Shown here: positions 1-40,916 of the stretch, piece by piece
Position numbering within the stretch: position 1 is the stretch's first letter
Layout of the letters: every line of letters begins with the position of its first letter
Notes under the pieces: model-generated
Told to the model about the DNA's origin: nothing
What the model saw: only the letters and a program-made list of their open reading frames with translations
Database searches by the model: none
Position numbers and translations under genes: made by a program
From: Salminus brasiliensis
Lineage: Eukaryota; Chordata; Actinopteri; Characiformes; Bryconidae
Direction: 5' to 3'
Assembly (NCBI RefSeq): GCF_030463535.1
Contig: NC_132891.1
Span: 8,980,449 to 9,044,448 of the forward strand
Length of the DNA stretch: 64,000 nucleotides

Positions 1-1740
1 ATGGCTCCCATTACAGAACCATGCTGGGATTCAGTGAGCTCTTTACAACCACCCATTCTTTCACTAATGTGTATAAAGGCAGACTGCATGGCTTGGGGCT
101 TGATTTTACACACACATGGCAATGGCTCTGAACGAAACATAGTGTCTATACAGTGTATGTGTAAAATAGTCAGAATTGTGGCAACATCCATCAGGATACA
201 GCAGACCAACACCTTAGTCTTACCAGTCTAACTACCAACATTGTGGGTCTGGGTTTCAATACACACAACATAAAATACTGGTTGAACTATCTGCAACATC
301 TGAGGGTCTCTTATTTAGCATCTTGTGTGGACATCTATAGCAACCAGGTCTCTGTCAGAGTAAAGTGGGAGAAAAAGGGAGGAGCTAGTGTTAAGTGCTT
401 CTCAAAAGACTGATCTTTTCATTTAAATCAATAATAAATTGTACAGGTTGTGATTATAGGAGTGTATTTGATTTGAAACTGCAATCAAAAACGGTCTTGT
501 TATAGAACCTCTACTTGTCTAGGCTGAACCTAGCTGTCTGGGTTATACTTACATACATATATAAACACTTGTATGTGTGTGTGTATATATATGTATGTAT
601 GTATACCCCATATATATGATCATGCATCATTTTTACCCATGTTGGCCTTACTTATAGCCAATTAACATTAACATCTATACACATATTCAGACCCCCCCCC
701 CAATTAACACTTCAGGTGTATCTCTGAATCCCTCAATCATATCCAATCCCATTCCACCCCTCCTGCCCACCCCTAATCGGGGAATGTGCAGGCCTAAGGA
801 GTTCCAGCTTCATTTCCAAGTTCACACAAGTGTCTGGCTCTGCTCTGCCCAGTGAGCCCTGAAACCACCGGCACACTCCCAGCAAGCGCCCTGAAGTGGG
901 CAGGCTGCCCGCTGCTATCAGATTCATAGCAGAATGTGAACTACACTGTAGGCTGACAGTTGGAGGACTGAGGCATGTTGTATTCACAATGAGTTAAGGG
1001 TGTGGGAAGCCAAAAATAGACCATCATCAGCAGTAAGGCACAATATGGCAAGAGGCTGAAAGTATTGCACTGTGCTGTAAGACTCCCAATTCATACAGAT
1101 AGTCCAAATCTAATGCCTGATCATTCATGTATAACCAGACGATCCAGATGCAGGTGTCGGAGCATTTGGGTGTATGAAGTCTTCCTCAGTTTTGGCTGAA
1201 AACAAGGTTCTCAGATGAAACTCTGCATTAAAAAATGGCATAATCAAAAGCAGTATAATCAGACAATCTGTACACTGTCTGATCTCAGAGCATTTAGGTG
1301 TGGCATATCACCACAAGCTTCTCGGGTGTGTAGGCAGGGATTAACTGTATATAATTGTAATAATTGGGTTAAAATAACGGATTAACACCAGGTCCGTCTG
1401 TGCAGGTCCAACCCAGACCTGTTTAAACAGCCTCCCAGTGGATGGCAGATGTTTCAGGAGACTGAAATCTTCATCAATCACGCCTTAAAACAACACAGCT
1501 GTTAATATTAATATATTATAGATATTAATAAACAGTTAAAGGGGGAAACAGAGCCACTGTACGCTCATGTGTGCTCCAGGAGCTGCTAGCTGTGGGCTAA
1601 CACAGGCTGGAGACTCAGAGAGCCAGCTTCAGCTCCGGCTCCGGCTTCAGCTCCGGCTCCGGCTCCAGTCTCTGCAGACACCCAAACTCGCCCATACAAA
1701 CATGTTTATAATGAAAACAGACCGACTGCGGCAGCAACAA
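1..1740. other. no gene recognised
   Basis: Mostly AT-rich with a short TG/TA microsatellite near 571-608 and a 10-C run near 692. If the minus-strand exon at about 2 kb is real, this is its first intron. No exon with recognisable homology was seen. Confidence 0.5.
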
Positions 1741-2190
1741 GACCCCCATTTCCACGCCGGTGTGTAAGCCCGGGGTACCCTTTTAAAAGCCTGCGGGGTA
1801 GCGGGGAGGGTATCGTTTATACGCCAGCTGTGGGCGCCGGGGTTTCTAACAAAGCCCTGAATGAAGTTCCCACAATCCAGGCGCTAAGGCTAACGCTAGC
1901 TAAAGCAGCTAGCTAACTCAAACAGAGAGCCGGAGCCGAGGAGCCGAGGGAAACACAGCTCACCCCAACGCCTCACACACTTCTCTCACTCACCTCTCCT
2001 GGTCCAGGGTTTTTTCTCTCGTTTTTTCGCTTGTGTTTTGTTTGAATGCGGAGTTGTTTCTAAGGAAGCGTCCTGTTCCGGGGTCACATCCCGACAGTGT
2101 GTGGAGCTGCAGAGGGAGCGGAGTAGGCGGCTCAAACCGCCTCGCCGCCAGAGGGCGCCGACGCTGCACACACCGGGGGGGGAAGGGCAA
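1740..2190 (-). promoter_or_regulatory. GC-rich promoter-like block with a probable first exon of an unidentified gene
   Basis: CpG-rich compared with the AT-rich surroundings, with GCTAGCTAAC-type runs (about 1890-1920) like those near the tmem201 promoter. On the minus strand a strong donor GAG|GTGAGTG ends a candidate exon at 1994. No recognisable protein is encoded, so the exon is probably 5' UTR of a gene continuing left. Direction is inferred from the donor only. Confidence 0.4.
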
Positions 2191-2364
2191 CAACAACAAC
2201 CGAGACCACGGTCTGGGGATGCTGATGCTACTGCTACTGCTACTGCTACTGCTTAGTGCTGGGTTACAGTAGTTTTGTAGGCTGTGTATGCTTTATTTCT
2301 GTATAATTTCCATTTGACATGAAGTTGGTGTTGTTGCTTTTCACGTTTTAATAACCTAAAACTG

Positions 2365-2815
2365 GTGGAGAAAAGAATGGATTCAATGAAATCCAAATTA
2401 TAGAAGTAAACATCATACCTGTAAAACAATAAAAATAATAAAAATAATAAAAATAAAAAAGGATGGCTTCTACAGCAGAATGCAGATCCTAAACATACCT
2501 CAAAATCCACACTGGGCCACCTCAAGAGGTTCAAGCTGCAGGTTTTGCCATGTCCCTCTCAGCTCCCCCGACCTAAACATCACCTAAACACCCAACACCC
2601 AAACTTTGGCTTTGGCCTCTTTTTTTACCTTTTTATTCACTAATGAAACTTTGAAATATGAAACTAAAAAAGTTTTATTGGCTAAAATTATCAAGAGAAG
2701 CATCAGTTTTCCTTTTGGAAAGCATCTTTAAGCAATAATCTTAGTCTTGATTAGCCAATCACAGTAACAGATAGTTTGAGCATGGGTGTCCAAACATTTG
2801 CATGCCACTATATAG
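2365..2815 (+). mobile_element. decayed Tc1-like transposon, 3' half
   Basis: The stretch from GGATTCAATGAAATCC to CCCGACCTAAACATCA matches the transposase DDE region of a common fish Tc1 family, ending in the terminal motif CAAACATTTGCATGCCACT. It is interrupted by an AATAA-rich run at about 2430-2457 and has no intact frame. Same family as 18185-19007. Confidence 0.75.
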
Positions 2816-5014
2816 GTAATTCTGGCTTCTTTAATAATCACCACATGAAATAAATAATTGGTCAAATTAGCTCCTATATAAAGTTATTTTGACCAATAAA
2901 ATACTCTCTTCATATTTAATATAAATTTGTAAATCTGTTGTGATCAATGACTGCCTGAAGACTGCAACCCACAGGCCTCAGTAGGAGCTCATTTTCCCTG
3001 CTGGTGCTCTGCTAGTAAAGTATCCCTTTCCCGTTTTTATCCTTGTTTTTATAAAGTAAAAAGTGTAATCAATGGCATTTGGAGAGGCACATTGACTTGG
3101 ACAGTCTAGAACATTGGACTTGTGGCCCTATTTATACTGTATGGGGTCATTTTGCAGCTGCAAGACGAAGCACCATCCAGTGATGGATCTGAGCAGTTAG
3201 GATGCCAGCTGTCACGCATTACCACTAATCTAATTGTAATTAAATTGTAATTGTATTGTTTTTAAAGCAAATCTCGGGGGTGTTGCTCAAAGCAGGATTT
3301 CTCAGCTGAGTTAGCTGTAACACCACAATGTGTTGCATTGATGAAAAGGTTCTTAACAAATTTAAAAGCACTCACACATGTTACAAATATGGTTCCTTTT
3401 GGACCCAAAAGTGGTTCCTCTATGGCATTGTTTAAAGTAAACGCTCATACTTCTGTCAGTTCAAGCATTATTCGCAGTGTAAACTGGTACTCATACTAAG
3501 AAACGACTCCAGATGCAAACGCCACATCTAAAATCAACCTTTTGTTAATTCCCAGGCTGCCAGTGTAGCGCACAGAATAACAAAAATAAGCAAAAGTGGG
3601 GTTTATGAAACACCACACAAACACTCAGCCATGAAAGTTTGTCTGGATTCCTTTATGACATTCAAAGCATTTGTTTAACAAACTATGCGCTGTACATCTA
3701 GCAACACCTTGCACACAAGGATTGCACAGAGAATACCACATTTGTTTAAAAAAAACAAACAAACAAAAAAAAACAACAGAAAAAAACTTATTGGCACATA
3801 CTAAAAGAGTGACTGCTGACTTCCTTTAACCCTTTGAGGGAGAACTGAGGGTGAAGTAATTGCTACGTGGGTGAATGAAAGGTTTACATTTGTAACCGTT
3901 ACACATTTTTGTAACAATTTGACTTTGAAGTCCCTCAGTTTTACCATAGTTCTTAGTATAAAGACGTGATTACAAGGCTTATAAGAATCATATCAAGACA
4001 TTATTCTTAGTCTGAATATTTCAAGGATTTTGATTGGATTTGTTGGCATGGACCAACTCCCCTTCCACATTGTTAACATACCAACTCTTAACTGCGAAAA
4101 GCAGTCAAACAAAAGTCGTATAAGCAGAATAGAGCAAAAGTGACAAACACTGAGTGGCATTCATTAAAGTCATTGGCTTCATCCTTATATATAGTAGTAT
4201 ATCATTTCAGAACCAATAGAAATAAAGAATAAGGAACAGAAGAACAAGATTTACAACCAAAATACCCAATGTACACATCTGCACTTAAATATAGAAGGAA
4301 AAGGACCAGGACTGCTCTATTTCATACAAAACGCATTCTAAAACAACTGGAACCTAAAAGTGTTTGAGTGCAGTTACTCTTGAACATAGGCACATTTTGT
4401 TTACAAGTGCAACTGGTTAAAAAAAAAACAAAAAAACATTTAAAATAAGACAAATCAGTATCTTTCACCTCACCCTGAAGTTTACCCAAGAGGTAGATCA
4501 ATTCAACTGATCTGTTTTCATGGAGTGCACACATCCCCAGTGAAGCATTGAACAGCGCTGGCCCGGCCAACAGGCCCTAAAGTTTTCAGCTCCTAATAAA
4601 TGCCTGGCATTTCATTTTCACAGGCCAAGAACATCTTATAAAAAAAAAAAAGACCACACCACACTTTCAGGCTCATTTCTGCTTTCCTGCGACATAAACA
4701 TAATCTCATCTGCACGGATACGAATAATCTCATGAATTTCTTTTGAACACATAATTAAAAATAACCGGAAATACTGCTCCAAACCTTAAATAGCAAATAC
4801 AAGACACAAAAAAGGAATATTTACAACCCAAACATTCAAGTACAAATATAGATAAAGTAAAGGTTTAAAAACGAATGTAAACTCTACGAAACACTGCCTG
4901 TGTTTCTGTTCTCTGGCCAGTAGTCAATCTGTTCTGTACAACTAGAAGTCATAAATACATAAATGCTTTCCCCAGTGCCTTAAACAGTGATAAAGCATCA
5001 GATCAGTAACAGCG
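2816..5014. other. intergenic or extended pik3cd 3' UTR
   Basis: AT-rich, no coding exon. Contains a short AAGAACC-type repeat fragment at about 3390-3435 and several A-rich runs. Part of it may be distal 3' UTR of pik3cd. Confidence 0.4.
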
Positions 5015-5020
5015 TTTATT
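5015..5020 (-). terminator. candidate pik3cd polyadenylation signal
   Basis: AATAAA in transcript sense, 182 nt past the stop codon. It is the first canonical signal downstream. A longer 3' UTR reaching toward 3.8 kb cannot be excluded. Confidence 0.45.
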
Positions 5021-5202
5021 TAAATTAGCGGCAAACCAATCGCTGCGTTTTGATGAATCTGTGGCTTGTTGGTTGTGAGACAGAGCAAAATGAAACAGAC
5101 AGAGATAGATGGAGCAATGTCCACTCTTCCAGAAGCGTCATCAGTTCAAATCCTGCCTTACAAACACGGATTCAGAGAAGCTCCTCCTGGACACGTCGCC
5201 AT

Positions 5203-32878
<27,676 letters not shown>

Positions 32879-32889
32879 GGCGTAGGTCA

Positions 32890-33114
32890 CTCATCTACTG
32901 GCAGCCTCACTGCTGAACACAGTCACCTAGTTCAGTGCAGGTATGCTTGAGGAATCTGCAAGAAACATCTGCTCCACTGCTACAGGCCTAAGAACCAAGA
33001 GCCCTTTAATACTTACTACTGAACAAAGAGGCTGAATTAACCACACAGGAAATACAGCTTAGAGTTTTGAAAAATGCTCGCAACTATTCTAATACTCTGA
33101 ATAGCAGAAACATG

Positions 33115-33149
<35 letters not shown>

Positions 33150-36100
33150 CAAGTATTATGCAGTTTCAATAGACATTTAGACAGACATTTAGGTTTAGGT
33201 CTGTGCTTGATATATCAACCAAATGACTGAATCATGTATCAAATGGTTCATGATATTATTTATATTTAATAGCAGGTCAACATCAGCACAGCCCACTGCT
33301 GGTGCATGAACACACACACACACACTGCCATTGCCTGCCATTCCCATCTCTCAGTAGGACGCTGTGCGGCAGACTGTGTGTGTATAAGGTTACAACCAAA
33401 GCAGCCCGGCCAGGGAGCCACCATCACGCGTGTGGCCTGTTTCTCACAGCATAACACTGGAACAATAGTAAAAAGAAACAGGGCAATATCTGACATAGTA
33501 GTGTGCTTAACTCATCTGATTGCTTAAAATATCCGTTCTGAATGATCAATCGTGGCATTTCTTCGTGCGTCAGGGACCATGAGACCCTGAGACCACGAGA
33601 AACGCCGAGCTGCAGGGCTCCAACAGCTACAAACAAGAGAGAAATGTTGGAAAGCGTGAACTTGCCTGCAAGCCTCGCCGGTTGCTCATTAGTCCATGTT
33701 GAAGAGAGCCAGCGATGCTCCTCGCCTTCAATACTGTTGGCTTGTTTTCGCTCTGATCTTCCACACAGGAGAGTGGAGCTGATCTAGGAAGGCCACAATA
33801 TTTAAGGATTCCCCAAATACCTGCCAGATGTGTCACCGATCTGTGTCAGCCAGCACTCTTGGTTATTCTTGTTGCTTTAGTAGTGGGGAAGTGACAGCGG
33901 CACAGCGAGATGAGCCCTCTACATGCGTTCCTGCTTGTTAGGGACCGTCGTAAAAGTGCCAGACCACGGACCTCTTTTTTACGCGCTACGTTTTGTACGG
34001 TTTTATGATTTTTTAGACAAAGGCAGTGGTTTAATATTCGTTAAGTATTATTTTCTTATTCGACTCAATTCAAATGCCTTCTTATAACATTAAGCGTCTC
34101 ACTGTTTACGTTTTTCAACAAGGTGAGAGACAACAATGATGATCCCTAAACTCTCACTAAATGGTGAACGCCAACGTCTGGTTTGACGAAGTTACGTCTC
34201 ACTTTTTCCCTGGGCCTGACACACTGCCTTATTTAAAACCCTCAGCTTTTCATTTAGTCACTTGGCATTTTAAGATACATAAACAATAAATAAACTATAA
34301 ATAATAAAATGTAGAAAGTCGTTTATTTTTGTATTATATGACCATGGTTGATGAGATGATGGTGGCTTCATAACTGCCCAACCTACTTAATACTACGTTA
34401 TTCTCTGTCTAACAGCATTATTAGGAAAAGTTTAGTTTTATGCTCTATGTAGGATAAATATATCACTGCATCTGCAGTGTGCATTTCAGTCTCGCTCTGT
34501 TCCCAGGAGCAGGTCACTAGCACAGTTCAGCCCCACATGGAGAACTTGTGGAAGGGTTAGTCATTAACTCATCAGTTTCATGTATCTCACACATTTCCTC
34601 TGTTTATATGACAAATTGGACAGAAGTGTGTTCCTGTGGGCGAATAAAGGAAGCTCTATTTCTGGACGCCACTGCTTGCAGTTTTACGATTATGGGCACA
34701 TGGGGAAGTCAGTCTAGTTCACTTGTCATTCAGAAAAACAACAGTGGCCATTTTTCACTCCTGTGGTGGGATTCCAGTAAACGAATCGCTGATGCGAGCA
34801 GATGATGGGTTTCGGAGTTTGCTTAAGAAGCACTAAGAAGTGGTAGTGCTGAAACCCCCACCCAACCCCATCCTACCCACGTTAGACAAAGGCCTAAAAT
34901 AGGATCCAGACTAAGCCTAAGCCTAGGCAAAAAGCATTTTTAGTGGTTAATCACCAGAGGCAGTTTAGTGCAAGACTAGGCTTAATCTGGGCCTAGCAAA
35001 GCCGCTAATGGAAAAGCTGAGTATGAACATAAAAAAAAAAAAAAATCAATCAATTCTATCTGGTGCATATTTATTTGACTATTTGATATGCTGTGTTATG
35101 CATTGTCTGTTTTGTGTGGTGAACCTAAGGCAGACTAATTAGTATTTTTCATTCACATACTAATGCACCCTCAAAACGGCCCCTCAGGGTTTCTTTCATA
35201 AATTTGATGGTACATGTTGAACTATGACAGCTCCAAGAGTTCCTGTAAGAATCCTTACAGTATATGGCACCGAAGGGTTCCCGTTTTACAAGTCAAAGAA
35301 CTGTTCTGCAGTAGTGTATGAAACAAAATTGTATTATTTGTACCACTCAAACCGGGCCTAGAACCTAAAACATGCACTAGGGAACGTCTCTTTTCTAATA
35401 CTGCTTATAACATCATATTTTCATCCGTATTCAGTTTACAGTTCCTGATTCCAGAACCTGCCTCAGCCATGTTTTATCAAAAAGATGCATAAGAGCTTTC
35501 TTATACACCCTAATAAACCTTTCTTTTGTAAAAAGTAACGCTATGTTTTACTAGGCGTGAAGCCGTGGTGCAACATTTGATCATCTAGTGTTATCCTGAA
35601 ACACTCACTAGACATCGTCTCTCTTCCAGCAGTGCTTAGAACAGTTTGCAACGTCATATTTCCATCTATACTCAGCTTGGTTCCATCCAAAATGACAGAT
35701 AAGTGCAGGCACAGCCTGTACGCTGCTCTATGGATCCAGCTGTGTTTTAGCTAGTGCACACACAAACACAGACAGTACACTGACAACAGCGATACAGTGT
35801 AGGCTAAAGACCCCGTCTTTAAAGCCTGCACCACTGTGTCAAGCGAGAAACAGCACGCAGCTGGTGAAAACAGGAAGCGTGTGTGCAGAACAGAAACTCC
35901 AAGTCAAATAAAGCTCAAGACCCCCTCACCCGCATCCTCCCGCCCCCTCACCAGTTACTGCAGGGCACTGAGGCACACAGCCAAATCAGCACCACAAAGA
36001 AGTGAGCCTATTCCAGGCCACAAGCACAGTCAGGACAAACATGCAGTGTCCTACAGTCTGCTTATGCTGATTTAGCTAACTAAATAAAAAACAAGGGTGG

Positions 36101-38050
36101 GGTTTCGGGAGAAATGATATGAAGTACATCCTGTACTTGAAGTGCGAATGTTGGCTAAGAGTTAAAAAAAAAAGAGATAATAACGCAAGACTTTCTTACT
36201 GGCGGTATTGTAAGAGATGTGGCTGCATGAGGAATGCTGGCTTATGGGGTGAAACATTGGGAGGAAATAGCGTTATATATGGCAAATGATTAATATAAGA
36301 AAAATATTCTTTTATTGATTATTATTGTGGATTCTTATTACAAAGAAAAAGAAATACTGTGTTTAAACTCCATTGCTTCTGGTAAGGCCTCACCTCTGTG
36401 CCTTTTTACCCAGATTTTGTTGACTGTGAAACTAAACTGACTACTAAATAATACAAAGGTTGAGCAGATGTCTCGCAACGTGTTAAGATACTAAGATGAT
36501 TTAATACGCAAAACAAAAAGGATGCTTTAAATAAATTAGAGGGGACAATATGACTATAGTTGCACATATAATTAGTCATTCGAATTCAGTGCAAAATATT
36601 GTGTAAAACAATTATATATATGTTTTATATGTTTGTATATATATATATATTTATGAAGCCATATATATGCCATATCCCCCAATCTTTGATATACAGTATC
36701 TTCTCAGTACCTGTACATATAGACAATAGGCATACCGAAATGAAAGCTCTAATCCACACATCCCTTTTGTACTCAGCAGTCATACTGAATGGACTGGCAT
36801 ACTGTTGTCCAGTTAGATTTTTTGCACAACTGTGCCTTATTTACAGTGGCCTCTTTTAGAAATGACCAGGTCTGGCCTGATATTCAGTACATGTGCATGT
36901 TTATGCATGTAAGCATTTTCACATAAGAATATGTAAACAAACTGTTACCAATTCACATTTAAAGCATTTTTAAATATATATTATCCTGTAATAAGGCGGG
37001 TTAGCTACATAAGCAGGATGCTAAATGCCTTTCCCCACCAAATAAACACAACTTTGTTCTCCTAAACTGCTCTGCCCTTAGGCACAAGTCTTCCCACTTA
37101 GAAAGCACGGCCTTCAGGGCACTACTGACTTACAGTCTTGCCAGGAAAAGGGAGGGGTAACTCATAAAACGGCTGTTCAGTTTATGCTTTACATTTGTAA
37201 AAGCTTGTTTAAAGAGCATTCATAAATGCATATAACTTCCAGCTAACCCCTGCCATTTGGTCCAGATCGGGTCACTTATGGAAGAGGCCAATCAAGGCTT
37301 GCATAAAGTTACGCGGGGTACAAGCCTACAGTACAAACAACCAAACAAACCAAAGCCAGTACAGCCATTATGGCAAACATGTATGGACTACTACTTACAG
37401 TTTACTGTCAAATGTGTGTCATAGAATCACATCACTGCATTTCTATTACCTCAAGAGGGCGCCATATACCTACATTCTGAATAAGGGTTCTCAGATTCCT
37501 GACAATAGTTGAACCCTTTCTGTTTCTGAAGGTTTTCTCTCATAGTAAAGAACCATTTAACCAGGCAAATCCACTGCACTGAAGCATTTCAGTGGTTCTG
37601 TGAGTTGTCATGGTCCTATACGGAAAGAACCTGTGTCTAAGCCCCTCATTTTCTAGGTAACTGAAACTTGAGCATTATACACTGAAGAGCATCTTTAGCT
37701 GTTTCTATAAAAATAGTGATACTAACATGCAACAAGTGAAAAAATGACACAAAATGAAATAAGTTTGAAAAAGGACTGCTGTTTTGGTAGATTAATAAAG
37801 GTCTATTTTAGGGTCATCTTTGAGTTGTCATGGTTCTATATAGGAAGAACTAAAAAAAACATTTTGATAATCTACATTGAATGCAATTTACAGTTGTGTC
37901 CATGGAAATATACATCCTGAAAATGACATGATCAGCAACATTAAAGCACAACGCCAATAGAGCCTGGCAGTTTGAAAAAGCCTGCTGTTTGATAGGATCA
38001 TTTGTATCTATTTAAGGGATCTCTAATTCATCAATTATGGTTCTGTGCAC
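32890..38050. other. pik3cd upstream region, no coding exon seen
   Basis: Expected to hold the pik3cd promoter and any non-coding 5' exon, which I could not place. Contents seen: TG/GA microsatellite at 33117-33150, a palindromic repeat remnant at about 34880-34990, AAGAACC-type repeat pieces near 35220 and 37500-37640, and loosely repeated words (GAGTTGTCATGGTTCTATA) at 37600-37850. Confidence 0.4.
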
Positions 38051-38054
38051 ATTA

Positions 38055-38506
38055 TCCATGCTGGAGAACAGCTCCCACCCCATGCATGAGACCCTGGCAG
38101 CACTGGGCAGCTCCTTTAGTGACAGGCTGCTTCATCCCAAGTGTGTGAAATAGTGGTATCGCAGGTCCTTCCTTCCTGCTGCCGTCAGACTGCACAACCA
38201 GCACTGCTCCCAGCGGACCACATACACACACACTTAACTACACACACATGTTCAGTTCAATGTAACAATACTATGTGCAATACCCCCCCCCTCGCCCCAA
38301 TTGTGCAATTAAGAGTCATTTGCAATAACCTGTAAATAATATTGCTATTGCTTTTTTTATTCTTATTTATGTTGTGTATATAGTGTAAATTATTTATCTA
38401 CATTTTTTTGTAACTGAGTGTCTTGCTATCCCTTTCTGCTGTGACACTGAGAATTCCCCCACTGTGGGATTAATAAAGAATTATCTTATCTTATCTTATC
38501 ATCAGT
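38055..38506 (+). mobile_element. non-LTR retrotransposon 3' end
   Basis: Translates in part as an ORF2 C-terminus (SFLPAAVRLHNQHC), then a 3' UTR shared with 24998-25225 and a TTATC-repeat tail. 5'-truncated. Clade not assigned with certainty (Rex/CR1/L2-like). Confidence 0.75.
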
Positions 38507-39381
38507 AATAGGCTGGTCAGGCGAATACCAGGTAAAACTGTTTTATTATAAAACATAACCTTTTACTTTGCAAAATATCTCTGAACAGGTCAGTGAACAA
38601 AATGGAACATTAAAAAAAAAAAAATCACAAAAAAAAACAACAACTACAGTGAAGCCTCTTCTGCACTGTTCACCCCTGTCAGTCAGTGGCAAACCACCGG
38701 ATTCTCAAAGCCATTAAAGTACAAATCAGTAACACAAAAAAATATCTGAAAATAAATATCAGTAGAAAAATAACTTTTATCTACAGAAGAAAAAGAACAT
38801 GTCCCTGCTTCCCAAAACCAACCTTTCCAAAAGTCATTTTCCAGCAAACAGAACAGTCAGACAATGGCCTTCGGATCTATACAGGAGTTAAAGAACGTAT
38901 ATAACAGCTCACGAAAACAGTTTATCCCCAGAACTTTGTTGTGCAACTCCTCAACTTGTGTGTTTTCTGTTAGAATCTCAGGTAAAGAAACGGTATCCAA
39001 CGATCAGAGTCAGCAGGGTCAGTGATACAGAAAGTCCAGTGATCCTAAATCACACTCCTCCCTTTAGTCATACAAGTGTCTTTTGTTAGTTTTCATGCAA
39101 AACAAATTCTTCTGCACTAGAAGTGATCACATTATTCACCCCTGTGGCTGAAATGAGGGAACGTAAGAGGAAAAAAAAAAAGGTCTCACATTAATCATCT
39201 GCTGTTATTGTCTCTAGTAATTAAAGAGACATTCAGGAATCACACAAGTACAGCTAATTCTTTCTTTTTCTTGAAGACAGCTGATCAAACAGGACACCAG
39301 TGTTTGGTGGCCAAAGTTTGCTTCTTTGGTAATAGAAGTAGTTCATAATAGAGTCATTCTGGTAATAGACAAACGTCAGCG

Positions 39382-39395
39382 TGACGTACACGTCA
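39382..39395. promoter_or_regulatory. palindromic CRE-like site, copy 1
   Basis: TGACGTACACGTCA: two opposed TGACGT half-sites around AC, resembling CREB/ATF sites. About 1.3 kb downstream of the foxl3 stop codon. Function untested. Confidence 0.35.
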
Positions 39396-39761
39396 ATTAC
39401 TACCTTAGCCTCACAGCTCTAGTGTGGAAATAATGAAGGAAGCTTTGCACATTGGGCTTGTGTTGGCTACGTGACAACAAATGGGTTAGGGAACCTCTTA
39501 TTTTCAGGTTCTTTTAGTAGCATTAATTCAAAATCAATATATCTATTTAATCTATTGGTCAATGGAGCAGAATATTCCATTTACATTGAAAACCACGTAA
39601 AGAACCATGTTTGTAAAAGAGAACTAATACAGCTAATTCTTTCTTTTTCTTGAAGACAGCTGATCAAACAAGACACCAGTATTTGGTGGCCTAAGTTTGC
39701 TTCTTTGGTAATAGAAGTAGTTCATAATAGAGTCATTCTAGTAATAGACAAACATTTAGCG

Positions 39762-39775
39762 TGACGTACACGTCA
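39762..39775. promoter_or_regulatory. palindromic CRE-like site, copy 2
   Basis: Identical TGACGTACACGTCA in the second duplication unit, although the bases just upstream have diverged (GTCAGCG versus TTTAGCG). Confidence 0.35.
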
Positions 39776-40308
39776 ATTACTACCTTAGCCTCACAGCTCT
39801 AGTGTGGAATGGAGCGGTCAATGGATGCTGAATAATAATGAATATTACATTTACATTGAAAACCACTTAAAGAACCACATTTGTAAAAGAGAATCTTTAT
39901 AATTAGTCAAAATGTTAAGCACTCAAACAGGGTTAAAGTACCTCTACATCAAAGGTTCTTCACACTCAAACAGCTCTCTTACACACATCATTCTTCAGAA
40001 CCACATGAGGTTCTCCCAGGGCATCACTCACAGCAAAAGACCTTTCTTGGTGAACCATCCCTTAAAAGCCACACTCTTGATGCAGCTAGTTATTAAGTCT
40101 TGTAAGTCATAAAGCCATACAACTCCACCTCTGCGGCTAAAATGAATGACGATCAAAACGTCCCAAATCTCACTTCCTTACTGTATTGTTAATTTATCAT
40201 CATTATTAATAAAGGGATGGTTCAGAGGACATTCTAATTTAGTCAGCCACCCTCTCTCCTGAATGGAGCTGCTCTGATAAGACATGTTTGGTGTCTGACA
40301 TGTGCTTC

Positions 40309-40314
40309 TTTATT
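40309..40314 (-). terminator. candidate foxl3 polyadenylation signal
   Basis: AATAAA in transcript sense, about 375 nt after the foxl3 stop codon. First canonical signal seen. Confidence 0.45.
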
Positions 40315-40640
40315 TCTGCACTGGGACTGAATGAAACTACTATGGCTAGAAAGACAATGTACGTCTATGTCACCCAACGTCTCCTGTGTTGTACATACCT
40401 TAGTCTGAACTACAGAAGCAAACACCAGAGACCAAACATGTCTTAGGATAAGAGGACGACTGGGTGAAGTTCTTTTTTTTTTTTTTTTGTTGGATGAACT
40501 ACACCTTTAAAGACACACACTCAGTTGGTGGTAGTACCTTAAATGAATGGAGATCAATGAGAAATAATGTGTTCCAGCTTTACCGACCTGCTACATATCC
40601 GTTACCCCTCCAAAACCACCTCCGAACCTCATTTATGTCT

Positions 40641-40688
40641 GTCCTAACGCCCGTCCTAACGCCCGTCCTAACGCCCGTCCTAACGCCC
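40641..40688 (-). repeat. 12-bp minisatellite adjoining the foxl3 stop codon
   Basis: Four perfect copies of GGGCGTTAGGAC (transcript sense), starting at the base after the TGA (40689-40691). Because the unit is four codons long, each copy places a TAG in the foxl3 frame. Confidence 0.95.
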
Positions 40689-40884
40689 TCACTGGAACGA
40701 GTGCTCCAGGCTGTACTCGTACTGCAGATGAGGGGCGCTGTCGGGCAACGGGGCGCACTGATGCCGCTGGTAGTGGCCGTAGGGCGAAGGTAGAGTATGC
40801 AGAGGGTGCACAGGGTAAAAGGGGAACAGGGGTCCTCCAGCGGGGTAATAACAGAGAGGAGAGTCAGCCCGGCTGCTCCCGTGT

Positions 40885-40916
<32 letters not shown>

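Larger units (their letters stand above)
39249..39894. repeat. local tandem duplication downstream of foxl3
   Basis: Unit 1 (39249 to about 39620) and unit 2 (39628 to about 39894) share TACAGCTAATTCTTTC at their starts and AACCACxTAAAGAACCA near their ends, with high identity over the first 180 bp. Unit 1 has about 100 extra bases in the middle. Each unit carries TGACGTACACGTCA. Confidence 0.9.

Noticed and set aside
733-987. 84-codon minus-strand open frame as a possible exon
   Set aside because: No recognisable homology and no convincing acceptor/donor pair in frame.
37600-38050. Possible tandem repeat of about 180 bp
   Set aside because: A few words recur (GAAAAAG...CTGCTGTTT, TCATGGTTCTAT), but spacing and identity are too poor to claim an array.
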